This document shows positions 7,508-15,832 of a DNA stretch of 64,000 nt, in pieces; position 1 is the stretch's first letter; the number at the start of each line of letters is the position of its first letter. The notes under the pieces are model-generated. The model had not been told where the DNA came from. It saw only the letters and a program-made list of their open reading frames with translations, and ran no database searches. This DNA comes from Micromonospora sp. MA102 (lineage in GTDB: Bacteria > Actinomycetota > Actinomycetes > Mycobacteriales > Micromonosporaceae). Both the position numbers and the translations under genes were made by a program. The stretch is from positions 434,001-498,000 of the forward strand of contig NZ_JAMWEG010000001.1 in the NCBI RefSeq assembly GCF_025460765.1, written 5' to 3'.

Positions 7508-8635
7508 CTAGCCGCGGGTCGCGGCGCCGAGGCGGGCCAGGAAGTGGGCGTTGCCGCCGGTGCCGGCGAGCTGGTGGAGGAGCTGGTCCAGCGCCGCCTG
7601 GCGGTCCAGGGTGGACAGCGCGGAACGCAGGGCCCGCAGGCGGTCCCGCTCGACCCCGGTGAGCAGCAGGTCCTCCCGGCGGGTGCCGGAGGCCCGCACG
7701 TCGACGGCGGGGAATGTGCGCCGCTCGGCCAGCGCGCGGTCCAGCCTCAGCTCGGCGTTGCCGGTGCTCTTGAACTCCTCGAAGATGAGGTTGTCCGCGG
7801 CGGACCCGGTGTCGACCAGTGCGGTGGCGACGACGGTCAGCGAACCGCCCTCCTCGACCATGCGGGCGGCGGCGAGCAGTTGCTTGGGCGGGGTGAGCGC
7901 GGCCACGTCGATGCCGCCGGAGAGGGTGCGGCCGGCCGAGCGGACGGTCAGGTTGTAGGCGCGGCCGAGCCGGGTCAGCGAGTCGAGCAGCACGACGACG
8001 TCGTGGCCCAGCTCGACCAGGCGCTTCGCCCGCTCGATCGCCAGCTCCGCCACCGTGGTGTGGTCCTGCGGCGGACGGTCGAACGTGGCCGCGATGACCT
8101 CGCCCTTCACCGACCGCTGCATGTCGGTGACCTCTTCCGGCCGCTCGTCGACCAGCACCACCACGAGGTGGCACTCCGGGTTGTTGCGGGTGATCGCGTT
8201 CGCGATCGCCTGCAGCACCATCGTCTTACCCGCCTTCGGCGGCGAGACGATCAGCGCCCGCTGGCCCTTGCCGATCGGCATCACCAGGTCGATCACCCGG
8301 GTGGTGAGGATGTGCGGCTCGGTCTCCAGCCGCATCCGCTGGTGCGGGTGGACGGGTGTGAGGCGGTGGAAGTCCGGGCGGCGGCGAGCCTGCTCCGGGG
8401 GCGTCCCGTTGACGGTGTCGACCCGGAGAAGCGGGGCGTGCCGGCCCCGCTGGGGAGTGGCGGCGACCGCACCGGTGACGAGGTCACCGCGGCGCAGGCC
8501 GTACCGGCGCAGTTGGCCGGCGCTGAGGTGGGCGTCGGCGGTGGACGGCAGGTAGCCGTCCACCCGGAGCAGTGCGTGGTCGTCGACCGTGTCGACGATG
8601 CCGCTCACCGGGAGCGGCGCGGAGGTGTCGGTCAT
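7508..8635 (-). CDS. rho: Short Rho-type transcription termination factor
   Basis: 375 residues: an N-terminal OB-type RNA-binding part (about residues 10-75; AGQLRRYGLRRGDLVTG) directly followed by the hexameric RecA-like ATPase with Walker A SPPKAGKT (131-138), Walker B VVVLLDSLTR (214-222), DERPEEVTDMQRS and the SGGID/Q-loop block. Catalytic and secondary RNA-binding motifs are intact. Missing are the N-terminal helix bundle and the long basic insertion typical of the main Rho of high-G+C actinobacteria, usually well over 550 residues. So this is probably a second, compact Rho. ATG 8635 has AAAGG 7 bases upstream. A palindrome in its leader may be regulatory. Confidence 0.85.
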   Translation of the reverse strand: MTDTSAPLPVSGIVDTVDDHALLRVDGYLPSTADAHLSAGQLRRYGLRRGDLVTGAVAATPQRGRHAPLLRVDTVNGTPPEQARRRPDFHRLTPVHPHQRMRLETEPHILTTRVIDLVMPIGKGQRALIVSPPKAGKTMVLQAIANAITRNNPECHLVVVLVDERPEEVTDMQRSVKGEVIAATFDRPPQDHTTVAELAIERAKRLVELGHDVVVLLDSLTRLGRAYNLTVRSAGRTLSGGIDVAALTPPKQLLAAARMVEEGGSLTVVATALVDTGSAADNLIFEEFKSTGNAELRLDRALAERRTFPAVDVRASGTRREDLLLTGVERDRLRALRSALSTLDRQAALDQLLHQLAGTGGNAHFLARLGAATRG

Positions 8636-9207
8636 GGGGTGCCTTTCGAGACGTGGCCGTCCCGATCGGGACGGCGAAGGAGAAGAGAGCGTCGGCTCGT
8701 TCTGCGCGCGAGGTGAGGGATGCGGGCCCGGCCACCGTGTCCACGAACGGGTGCGGGCCCGGGTCGTCGACGGGCGGGGCGAACCGCGGGAAGCGCGGCG
8801 AAGGCGCGGGCCGAGTGGCCGCACCGACCTGGGCGCCGGTGGGACGTTCTGCCGGAGCGGCCTGCCAGAGACGGCGGGAAGCGACTCGCCGACCTGAGGC
8901 CCGGAGGCACAGCCGGCGGGCGGGCCGCCGGGCGGCGCGGGAACCGATGGCCGGGTTCACTCGCGTGGAGGCCCGAGTCGGGCGAGCCAGGACGCGGTGG
9001 CGGCGTGTTCGCGGCCGGATCGGCGACGTGTCGCCGGATGAGCTGTCAGCTCGGTGGAGTGGGCCCCGGGTGGCGTGATCGCGCCGGCATCCGGGTCCAT
9101 CGGCAGGTTACCCCGGAACGCCGCCGTCGACAAGCGGATCACGGCGGGCTCGGTCGGCGCCCGGGCCGGGCTACAGTGAGGGGCGCGCCGACCGGGAGGC
9201 CAGCACC
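8636..9207. other. Divergent intergenic region (rho leader / MEDS operon promoter)
   Basis: About 570 bases between divergent rho and the MEDS-STAS gene with no credible gene on either strand. It contains the palindrome at 8657-8674, a direct repeat of GCGGGCCCGG (near 8722 and 8753) and a possible -10 (TACAGT, 9172-9177) about 30 bases before the plus-strand GTG at 9208. A long rho leader would be consistent with autoregulation, but I cannot place its promoter. Confidence 0.4.
8657..8674 (-). promoter_or_regulatory. Palindrome in the rho 5' leader
   Basis: An 18-base perfect palindrome (CCGTCCCGATCGGGACGG) ends 21 bases upstream of the rho start codon, just before the ribosome-binding site. 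It could fold as a leader hairpin affecting translation or early termination, or bind a dimeric regulator. Confidence 0.5.
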
Positions 9208-10071
9208 GTGACTGCTACCACCGTGGTCGACCAGGTCCACCTGGGTGACCACGTCTGCTGGACGCACGACGACGAGAATGTCGCGCTCGACGTCGTCGGC
9301 CGCTTCGCCGCCACCGGCCTGCGGCTCGGTCACAAGGTCGTCTGTTTCACCGAGACCTCCCCGCCGCAGGCGGTGCGCGCCCGCGTCGACGCCGTCGGCG
9401 TGCCGACCGAAACCGCTGTGGCCTCCGGCCAACTGCGCATCGTGCCGGCCGCGGACGCCTACCCGACCGGCGGCCGGCCGGCACCGGAGACGATGGTCGC
9501 CGTCGTCGTCGACGAGGTCGACCGCGCGCGGCACGAGGGCTACCCGGGCATCCGGCTGGCCGGCGACATGGCGTGGGTGCTGCGCAGCGGCACCACCCTG
9601 GACGACCTGCGCCGGTACGAGACGGCGCTCAACCCGCTCTTCCTGGACACCCGGGTCGCCGGCCTGTGCCTGTACGACCGGCGGCTCTTCCCGGCCGACG
9701 AGCTGCGCGCCCTGGCCGCCGCCCATCCGGGCACGGCCGGTCCGCACGTCGCGCGGACCTGGGCGCCGCTGCTGCGGGCGTACCGGACGACCGACCCGCC
9801 GGGGGTGCGGCTCGTGGGGCAGGTGGACCGGAGCAACCGGGAGGCGTTCACCGCGGTGCTGGGCGACGTGACGGCCGACGAGCGGGCGGCGGGGTCCCCG
9901 CCGGTGCTGGACGTCTCCGACCTGAGCTTCGCCGACGCGGGCGCCGCCACCGCCATCGTCCGGGCGGACCGGGCGAGCGCCACCGGCGTGCGGCTGGTGG
10001 GGTGCCGGCCGGCGCTGCACCGGCTGCTGCAGCTGCTCGGTGACGCGCCGACCCCGGGGCGGCCCGCGTGA
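9208..10071 (+). CDS. MEDS-STAS protein (anti-sigma factor antagonist type)
   Basis: Residues 1 to about 180 form a MEDS (DcmR-type sensory) domain starting with GDHVCWTHDDE; residues about 195-287 form a STAS domain with LDVSDLSFADAGAATAIV, where the Ser/Asp cluster sits at the usual phosphorylation region. By family it should relieve a kinase/anti-sigma partner, most likely the product of the next gene, which starts inside its stop codon (GTGA). GTG 9208 has GGGAGG 8 bases upstream. The signal sensed by MEDS is unknown. Confidence 0.8.
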   Translation: MTATTVVDQVHLGDHVCWTHDDENVALDVVGRFAATGLRLGHKVVCFTETSPPQAVRARVDAVGVPTETAVASGQLRIVPAADAYPTGGRPAPETMVAVVVDEVDRARHEGYPGIRLAGDMAWVLRSGTTLDDLRRYETALNPLFLDTRVAGLCLYDRRLFPADELRALAAAHPGTAGPHVARTWAPLLRAYRTTDPPGVRLVGQVDRSNREAFTAVLGDVTADERAAGSPPVLDVSDLSFADAGAATAIVRADRASATGVRLVGCRPALHRLLQLLGDAPTPGRPA

Positions 10072-11015
10072 GCGCTCCCGCCGGGCCGGCACCGGCCGGC
10101 TTCCGCCACGAACTGGCCTTCTACACCGACGCCGCGAGCCTGCTGGCGGTCACCGTGCCGTTCGTCCAGGAGGGACTGGCCGCGGGCGATCCGGTGCTGG
10201 TGGCGACGCCGGGCCCGCAGCTCGCGCTGATCCGCGCGGCGCTCGGCGCGACCGGTGACGCCGTCGGATGGGCCGACATGACCGAGGCGGGACGCAACCC
10301 GGGCCGGATCATCCCGTGCGTGCTCCAGGCGTTCGTCGACCGGCATCCCGAGCGGCGGGTCCGGATCATCGGCGAGCCGGTCTGGGCGGGTCGCACCGCC
10401 GAGGAGTACCGGGCCTGCGCCCAGCACGAGGCCGCGATCAACTGGGCCTTCGCGGGCCGGGCGGCGAGCATCCTCTGCCCGTACGACACGGGCCGGCTCG
10501 ATCCCGGCGTGCTCGCCGAGGCGCGCTGCACGCACCCGCTGCTGGTCGACGGCGGTGGGTGCCGCCGCATCGCCGGCTACGCGCCGACGGCGGTCACCGA
10601 GCGGCACAACAAGCCGCTGCCCACCCCCGCCGAGAAGGTCGCGGTGCTCCGCTACGACCTGGCGACGCTGCCGCAGGTCCGGCGGTTCGTCGCCGAGCAC
10701 GGGCTCACCGCCGGGCTGGCCGCGGACCGGGTGGCCGACCTGCAGATCGCGGTCACCGAGCTGGCGACGAACAGCGTGGCCCACGCGGGCGGCGCCGGCA
10801 CCCTCCAGGCGTGGCGCACCGACCGGCACCTGGTGTGCGAGATCCACGACGACGGCTGGCTGGCCGATCCGCTCGCCGGCCGGCTCACCCCCGCGCACGA
10901 CGGCATCGGCGGGCGGGGGCTGGTCATCGTGCACGCCCTGTGCGACCTGGTGCTGCTGCACACCACCGCGGCCGGCACCACGGTCCGGCTGCACATGCTC
11001 CGGGAGGTCCCGTGA
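10068..11015 (+). CDS. MEDS domain-HATPase protein (anti-sigma kinase type)
   Basis: 315 residues. The N-terminal MEDS domain (FRHELAFYTD..., residues 10-180) is fused to a GHKL ATPase of the RsbW type: N-box ITELATNSVAHAG, G1 DDGW, G2 GIGGRGL. This is the expected partner of the preceding MEDS-STAS protein, giving a switch in which both members carry the same kind of sensor domain. It overlaps the upstream stop by 4 bases and is itself overlapped by the TrmO gene in the same way. No sigma factor gene is adjacent, so the target is unknown. Confidence 0.8.
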   Translation: MSAPAGPAPAGFRHELAFYTDAASLLAVTVPFVQEGLAAGDPVLVATPGPQLALIRAALGATGDAVGWADMTEAGRNPGRIIPCVLQAFVDRHPERRVRIIGEPVWAGRTAEEYRACAQHEAAINWAFAGRAASILCPYDTGRLDPGVLAEARCTHPLLVDGGGCRRIAGYAPTAVTERHNKPLPTPAEKVAVLRYDLATLPQVRRFVAEHGLTAGLAADRVADLQIAVTELATNSVAHAGGAGTLQAWRTDRHLVCEIHDDGWLADPLAGRLTPAHDGIGGRGLVIVHALCDLVLLHTTAAGTTVRLHMLREVP

Positions 11016-11422
11016 CGGGAAGCGAACAGACACTGTGTGCGGTCGGCCGGGTCGAGTCGCCCCTGACCGATGCGGCGGCGGCGCCGAAGCAGGGCGACGA
11101 GGGCGCCCCGGAGGCGTGGCTGGTCTTCGACGAGGCGTACGCGCCGGCGCTGGACGGGTTGCGGCCCGGCGCGGACGTGCTCGTGCTGACCTGGTTGGAC
11201 CGGGCCCGGCGGGACGTCCTCGCGGTGCACCCGCGCGGCGACGTGTCCCGGCCGGAGACGGGGGTGTTCGCCACCCGCTCGCCGCACCGGCCGAACCCGA
11301 TCGGCCTGCACCGGGTGCGGGTGCTCGCCGTGGACGGCGTACGGCTGCGGGTGGCCGACCTGGAGGCGCTCGACGGCACGCCCGTACTCGATGTCAAGCC
11401 GGTGCTCGACGGCGAGCGCTGA
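11012..11422 (+). CDS. TrmO/TsaA-type tRNA A37 N6-methyltransferase
   Basis: 136 residues covering the TrmO beta-barrel core with the diagnostic FATRSPHRPNPIGLHRV block and DVKPVLD near the end. The family methylates N6-threonylcarbamoyl-A37 of tRNA-Thr. The C-terminal domain of the E. coli enzyme (about 235 residues) is absent, as is common in short actinobacterial forms. GTG 11012 overlaps the stop of the MEDS-ATPase gene, so translation is coupled, an unexpected pairing with a sigma-regulatory switch. Confidence 0.8.
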   Translation: MTGSEQTLCAVGRVESPLTDAAAAPKQGDEGAPEAWLVFDEAYAPALDGLRPGADVLVLTWLDRARRDVLAVHPRGDVSRPETGVFATRSPHRPNPIGLHRVRVLAVDGVRLRVADLEALDGTPVLDVKPVLDGER

Positions 11423-11431
11423 GGCCGGCGG

Positions 11432-11461
11432 CGCCCGGCCGGGCCGCGACCCGGCCGGGCG
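11432..11461. terminator. Bidirectional hairpin between convergent genes
   Basis: A perfect 12-bp inverted repeat (11432-11443 with 11450-11461) and 6-base loop lie between the stops of the TrmO gene (11422) and the metallo-hydrolase gene (11468). Confidence 0.8.
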
Positions 11462-11467
11462 GTCGGC

Positions 11468-12097
11468 TCAGTGCCCCCGGGCGATCCACTCGTCGAGGTG
11501 GGGCGCCTCGGCGGCGATGCTGGTGTCGTCGCCGTGCCCGGTGTGGACCACGGTCTGCGGCGGCAGGGTGAGCAGGCGGGTGCGGATCGACTCCACAATG
11601 GTGCCGAAGTCGCTGAAGGAGCGGCCGGTGGCGCCGGGACCGCCGGCGAAGAGGGTGTCCCCGGTGAAGACCGCCCCGAGGTCGGGGGCGTAGAGGCTGC
11701 ACGCGCCCGGGCTGTGGCCCGGGGTGTGCAGCACCCGGAGGGTGGTGCCGCCGACCTCGACGGTCTGCCCGTCGGTGAGCTCGCCGTCGGGCGGGGTGTC
11801 CGGGTGGACCAGGTCCCAGAGCACCCGGTCGGCCGGGTGCAGCAGCACCGGCGCGCCGGTGGCCCGGGCCAGCTCGGGCGCGACCCGGACGTGGTCGTCG
11901 TGCGCGTGGGTGGCCAGGACGGCGACCACCCGGCGGTCGCCGACCACCGCGCGGATGGCGGCGACGTCGTGCGGCGCGTCGACGACCACGCACTCCTCGT
12001 CGTCGCCGACCACCCAGACGTTGTTGTCGACGTCGAAGGTCTGCCCGTCGAGGGAGAACGTGCCGGAGGTGACGGTGTGGTCGACGCGGGCGGTCAC
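11468..12097 (-). CDS. MBL-fold metallo-hydrolase, mycothiol pathway
   Basis: 209 residues with the zinc motif THAHDDH, a second His in HTPGHSPG, Asp in FTGDTLF and C-terminal HTGHGDDT: a complete glyoxalase II-like metallo-beta-lactamase. It overlaps the mscR stop by 4 bases. In mycobacteria mscR also sits next to such a hydrolase, so a role in hydrolysing S-formylmycothiol or a related mycothiol thioester is the best guess. This is inferred from context, not from the sequence alone. Confidence 0.85.
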   Translation of the reverse strand: MTARVDHTVTSGTFSLDGQTFDVDNNVWVVGDDEECVVVDAPHDVAAIRAVVGDRRVVAVLATHAHDDHVRVAPELARATGAPVLLHPADRVLWDLVHPDTPPDGELTDGQTVEVGGTTLRVLHTPGHSPGACSLYAPDLGAVFTGDTLFAGGPGATGRSFSDFGTIVESIRTRLLTLPPQTVVHTGHGDDTSIAAEAPHLDEWIARGH

Positions 12098-13182
12098 GGG
12101 AAGACCACCACGGACCGGAGCACGTCACCGTGGTGCATCCGGGTGAACGCCTCCTCGACCTGGTCGAGGGCGATCTCCTCGGTGACGAAGGCGTCCAGGT
12201 CGAGGCGGCCCTGCCGGTACAGCTCGGTGAGCATCGGGAAGTCGCGGCTGGGCAGGCAGTCGCCGTACCAGCTGGACTTGAGGGCACCGCCGCGGCCGAA
12301 GACGTCGAGCAGCGGCAGCTCGATCCGCATCTCCGGCGTCGGTACGCCGACCAGCACGACGGTGCCGGCCAGGTCGCGGGCGTAGAAGGCCTGCTTCCAG
12401 GTCTCCGGGCGGCCGACCGCGTCGATGACCACGTCGGCGCCGAACCCGCCGGTCGCAGCGCGGATGGCCTCGACCGGGTCCTCCTCGGAGGCGTTGACGG
12501 TGTGCGTGGCGCCGAACTTCCGCGCCCAGTCGAGCTTCCGCGAGTCCGTGTCCACGGCGATGACGGTGGTCGCGCCGGCCAGGGTCGCGCCGGCCACCGC
12601 CGCGTCGCCGACCCCGCCGCAGCCGATCACCGCGACCGAGTCGCCCCGGGTCACGTTGCCGGTGTTCATGGCCGCGCCCAGGCCGGCCATCACGCCGCAG
12701 CCGAGCAGGCCGACGGCGGCGGGCCGGGCGGACGGGTCGACCTTGGTGCACTGGCCCGCGTGCACCAGGGTCTTCTCGGCGAACGCGCCGATGCCCAGCG
12801 CGGGCGCCAGCTCGGTGCCGTCGGTGAGCGTCATCCTCTGCGCGGCGTTGTGGGTGTTGAAGCAGTACCAGGGGCGGCCCCGCCGGCACGCGCGGCACTG
12901 CCCGCAGACCGCGCGCCAGTTGAGCACCACGAAGTCGCCGGGGGCCACCTCGGTGACCCCCTCCCCCACCTGCTCCACGATGCCGGCCGCCTCGTGGCCG
13001 AGCAGGAACGGGTAGTCGTCGTTGATGCCGCCCTCGCGGTAGTGCAGGTCGGTGTGGCACACCCCGCAGGACTGGACGCGCACCACCGCCTCGCCCGGCC
13101 CCGGGTCGGGCACCACGATGGTGGTGACCTCCACGGGCGCGCCCTTGCGCCGCGAAACGACTCCCCGGACTTCCTGGCTCAC
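12094..13182 (-). CDS. mscR: S-(hydroxymethyl)mycothiol dehydrogenase / nitrosomycothiol reductase
   Basis: 362-residue zinc alcohol dehydrogenase of the MDR family. Catalytic zinc site CGVCHTD and LGHEAAG, structural zinc cluster [15 protein letters not shown], and NAD-binding [11 protein letters not shown]. The [15 protein letters not shown] stretch and length match the mycothiol-dependent formaldehyde dehydrogenase. It oxidises the formaldehyde-mycothiol adduct and reduces S-nitrosomycothiol, and marks the organism as mycothiol-producing. It is the first gene of a two-gene operon with the MBL hydrolase. Confidence 0.9.
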   Translation of the reverse strand: MSQEVRGVVSRRKGAPVEVTTIVVPDPGPGEAVVRVQSCGVCHTDLHYREGGINDDYPFLLGHEAAGIVEQVGEGVTEVAPGDFVVLNWRAVCGQCRACRRGRPWYCFNTHNAAQRMTLTDGTELAPALGIGAFAEKTLVHAGQCTKVDPSARPAAVGLLGCGVMAGLGAAMNTGNVTRGDSVAVIGCGGVGDAAVAGATLAGATTVIAVDTDSRKLDWARKFGATHTVNASEEDPVEAIRAATGGFGADVVIDAVGRPETWKQAFYARDLAGTVVLVGVPTPEMRIELPLLDVFGRGGALKSSWYGDCLPSRDFPMLTELYRQGRLDLDAFVTEEIALDQVEEAFTRMHHGDVLRSVVVFP

Positions 13183-13374
13183 TCTGCCTCCTTCGTTCGC
13201 GACTGCGGGGCTCGCAGACCCGGCTCGCTCCTCGCGCTCACGGTGCCCCCTGCGTTCGCTGTGCGTCGAAACCTACCGCTGATCACGGTGCGCGGCCCAC
13301 CGCCGTCCGGCGGGTTATCCGGCGCGTCGCCGGGTACGCGGTGGCCCGGTTGTCCGGCACCGACGGGAGTGATC

Positions 13375-13794
13375 ATGAAGTTGACCCATGCGCCGCTGCG
13401 GCTCACCATCGGCGCGTTCTTCCTGAATTCCGGGCTGTCCAAGCGGTCCCTGGAGGGCGAGGCCGCCGCCGGCATGCACGGCATGGCGGTGGGAGCGATG
13501 CCCCAGCTGCGGCAGTTCCCACCGGACCAGTTCGCGAAGCTGCTCTCCCGTGCCGAGATCGCGCTCGGCGCCGCGCTGGTCGTCCCGTTCGTGCCGTCGC
13601 TGCTGGCCGGCGCCGGGCTGACCGCCTTCGGGCTCGGCCTGGTGCAGCTCTACCTGAAGACACCCGGGATGCGGGAGGGGAACAGCCTGAAGCCGACCCA
13701 GGCCGGCATCGGGCTGGCCAAGGACAGCTGGCTGGCGGCCGCCGGGCTGACGCTGATGCTGGACTCGCTGGCCCACAAGCGCCGGTTCACGTGA
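13375..13794 (+). CDS. Small DoxX-like membrane protein
   Basis: 139 residues with about three to four hydrophobic helices (LRLTIGAFFLNSGLS, ALGAALVVPFVPSLLAGAGL, LAAAGLTLMLDSL). The helical pattern resembles the DoxX-like/DUF4267 group but I cannot assign it firmly. ATG 13375 is preceded by GGGAG. The 3' end overlaps the convergent MFS gene by 8 bases. Confidence 0.7.
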   Translation: MKLTHAPLRLTIGAFFLNSGLSKRSLEGEAAAGMHGMAVGAMPQLRQFPPDQFAKLLSRAEIALGAALVVPFVPSLLAGAGLTAFGLGLVQLYLKTPGMREGNSLKPTQAGIGLAKDSWLAAAGLTLMLDSLAHKRRFT

Positions 13795-15100
13795 CCGGGC
13801 TCCCCACCGCGCCGGCGGGCAGCCGCAGGACGTCGGCGGCGTACCGGCGGCGGGCCGCGTTGCGGTAGCGCAGCACCTGCACCGCGCCCAGCCCCCAGAG
13901 CAGGTACTGCACGGCGAACGCCCAGCGGAACGCCGACAGCGGCGGCGTGCTCCGGCCGGCCGGGGTGGCCAGGTCGAGCACCACGCCGACCGCCAGGATC
14001 AGCAGGATCGAGGCGACGAACCCGCCCACGTTGACGATGCCGGTGGCGCTGCCGATCCGGTGCACCGGGTTGAAGGTGCGCGCGTAGTCGAAGCCGATCA
14101 CCGAGCCGGGGCCGTTGACCGCGAGGACGACCACGAGGGCCACGAGCAGCCCGTGCGGGGCGCGGCCGGGCCAGGCCAGCACCACCGCCCAGACGGCGGC
14201 CGTGCCGGCGGTGATGGCGAAGACCACGGCGGAGCGGTGGAACGGGTGCCGGGCGCACAGGTGCGCGATCACCGGCCCGCAGACCAGGGTCACCACGGTC
14301 ATCAGGGTGAGCAGGCCGGCCGCCGCGGTGGGCGAGAAGCCCTGGCCCTGCACCAGGAACGGGTAGCCCCAGAGCAGGGCGAACACCGACCCGGAGAACT
14401 GCGTGACGAAGTGCGTCCAGAGGCCCAGCCGGGTGCCGGGCTGGGCCCAGGCGTCGGCGAGCTGCCGGCGTACCGCGGTCAGGTCGGGCGCGGGCGCGGT
14501 GGTGTGTTCCGCGTGCGGGGTGTCGCGGACCGCGACGAGCACCACCAGCAGCACGGTCGCGCCGAGCGCCGCCGCGGTGAGAAACGCCGGCGTCCAGCCC
14601 GTGTGGTGCAGCAACGCGACCAGGGGTACGGCGCCGAGCACCGCGCCGAGCTGCCCGATCGTGCCGGTGAGCTGCACCAGCAGGGGGTTGCGCCGGCCCG
14701 GGAACCAGAACGCCACGATCCGCAGCACGCTGATGAAGGTCATCGCGTCGCCCAGGCCGACCAGCACCCGGGCGGCGACGGCGAGCCGGACGTCGGTGGC
14801 CACGGCGAAGCAGAGCTGCCCGGCCACCATGAGCGCGCCGCCGGCCAGCAGCAGCCGGCGCGAGCCGAACCGGTCGAGCAGCACCCCGACCGGCACCTGC
14901 ATGGCCGCGTAGACGGCGAGCTGCGCGACGCTGAAGGTGGCCAGGGCGGCGGCGTTGATGTGGAAGCGGTCCGCCGCGTCGACCCCGGTGACGCCGAGCG
15001 AGCTGCGGTGGAAGACCGCGGTCACGTACGCGGTGACGGCCACCGCGAAGACCAGGGCGGCGGACCGGCGCGGCGCGACGGTACGGACGGCGGCGGTCAC
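13787..15100 (-). CDS. MFS transporter
   Basis: 437 residues, twelve membrane segments, with DRFGSRRLLLAGG after TM2 and FHRSSLGVTG in the first loop; a nitrate/nitrite- or hexuronate-like MFS branch is possible. It starts 4 bases inside the stop of the GntR regulator gene upstream, so the two are translationally coupled and the regulator probably controls this transporter. Substrate unknown. Confidence 0.85.
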   Translation of the reverse strand: MTAAVRTVAPRRSAALVFAVAVTAYVTAVFHRSSLGVTGVDAADRFHINAAALATFSVAQLAVYAAMQVPVGVLLDRFGSRRLLLAGGALMVAGQLCFAVATDVRLAVAARVLVGLGDAMTFISVLRIVAFWFPGRRNPLLVQLTGTIGQLGAVLGAVPLVALLHHTGWTPAFLTAAALGATVLLVVLVAVRDTPHAEHTTAPAPDLTAVRRQLADAWAQPGTRLGLWTHFVTQFSGSVFALLWGYPFLVQGQGFSPTAAAGLLTLMTVVTLVCGPVIAHLCARHPFHRSAVVFAITAGTAAVWAVVLAWPGRAPHGLLVALVVVLAVNGPGSVIGFDYARTFNPVHRIGSATGIVNVGGFVASILLILAVGVVLDLATPAGRSTPPLSAFRWAFAVQYLLWGLGAVQVLRYRNAARRRYAADVLRLPAGAVGSPVT

Positions 15101-15765
15101 CGCAGCGTCCGCAGCACGGTCGCGGCGTTGTCGATGTGCGCGCCGACCGCGTCGAGCCAGGCCCGCGGGTCGTCGCCGTCGAGGGCGGCGAGCTGGCCGG
15201 CGTGCTCGGTGAGGGCCACCTCGGCCCAGCCGGGCGAGAGCCGGAAGCTGGCCTCACCCATCCGCAGCTGCCGGTCGCGCAGCCGGTGGTACAGCTCGGC
15301 GAGGATCTCGTTGCCGGCCGCTTCCACGACGGTGGCGTGGAAGGCCCGGTCGGCGGCCATCAGCGCGGTGACGTCGCCGGCGGCGTGCGCCCGACGCATC
15401 TCGTCGAGCCGGCGGGCCAGCTCGTCGCGGATGGCGGCCCGGCGCGGCCAGACCCGCTCGGCGGCGTGCAGCTCGACCAGGCGGCGGGCCTCGACGACGT
15501 CGGCGATCTCCCGGGCGGAGACCGGCCGGATCAGTGCCCCCCGCTTCGGGTAGAGCTTCACCAGGCCCTCGGCCTCCAGGCGCAACAGCGCCTCCCGGAC
15601 CGGCGTCCGGGACACGCCGGTCGCCTCGGCGATCTCCCCCTCGCTGATCAGCAGCCCGCCCGGGTAGACCTGCTCCAGGATCGCCCGCTTGAGGTGCCGG
15701 TACGCCCGCTCGGCGGCGGACGGCGCGGCCGGCCGCGCCCCGGACACGGGGGTGGGATGCGTCAT
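15097..15765 (-). CDS. GntR-family regulator (FadR subfamily)
   Basis: 222 residues: winged HTH (AYRHLKRAILEQVYPGGLLISEGEIAEATGVSRTPVREAL, within residues 19-62; split motif ISEGEIAEATGVSRTPVREA is diagnostic) and a C-terminal FCD all-helical ligand domain with ADRAFHATVVEAAGN. FCD regulators sense small organic acids via metal-bound His/Asp. It heads an operon with the coupled MFS transporter. ATG 15765 lacks an obvious ribosome-binding site; an A+T-rich ATAGATACATG directly over the start may belong to the promoter or operator. Confidence 0.85.
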   Translation of the reverse strand: MTHPTPVSGARPAAPSAAERAYRHLKRAILEQVYPGGLLISEGEIAEATGVSRTPVREALLRLEAEGLVKLYPKRGALIRPVSAREIADVVEARRLVELHAAERVWPRRAAIRDELARRLDEMRRAHAAGDVTALMAADRAFHATVVEAAGNEILAELYHRLRDRQLRMGEASFRLSPGWAEVALTEHAGQLAALDGDDPRAWLDAVGAHIDNAATVLRTLR

Positions 15766-15832
15766 GTATCTATGGTGCGCCCCGGTCGGTGCGGCACCGC
15801 CGTCAACCGGCCCGAACGTGGCCCGGGCCACG

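Noticed and set aside
13183..13280. Possible dispersed intergenic repeat upstream of mscR (GACTGCGGGGCTCGC-type words)
   Set aside because: It reminds me of repeats in related genomes, but within this window it occurs once and I cannot support it.
15765..15780. Leaderless promoter at the GntR start
   Set aside because: An ATAGATA sequence sits directly before the ATG, but spacing is too short for a -10 with a transcription start at the A of ATG.
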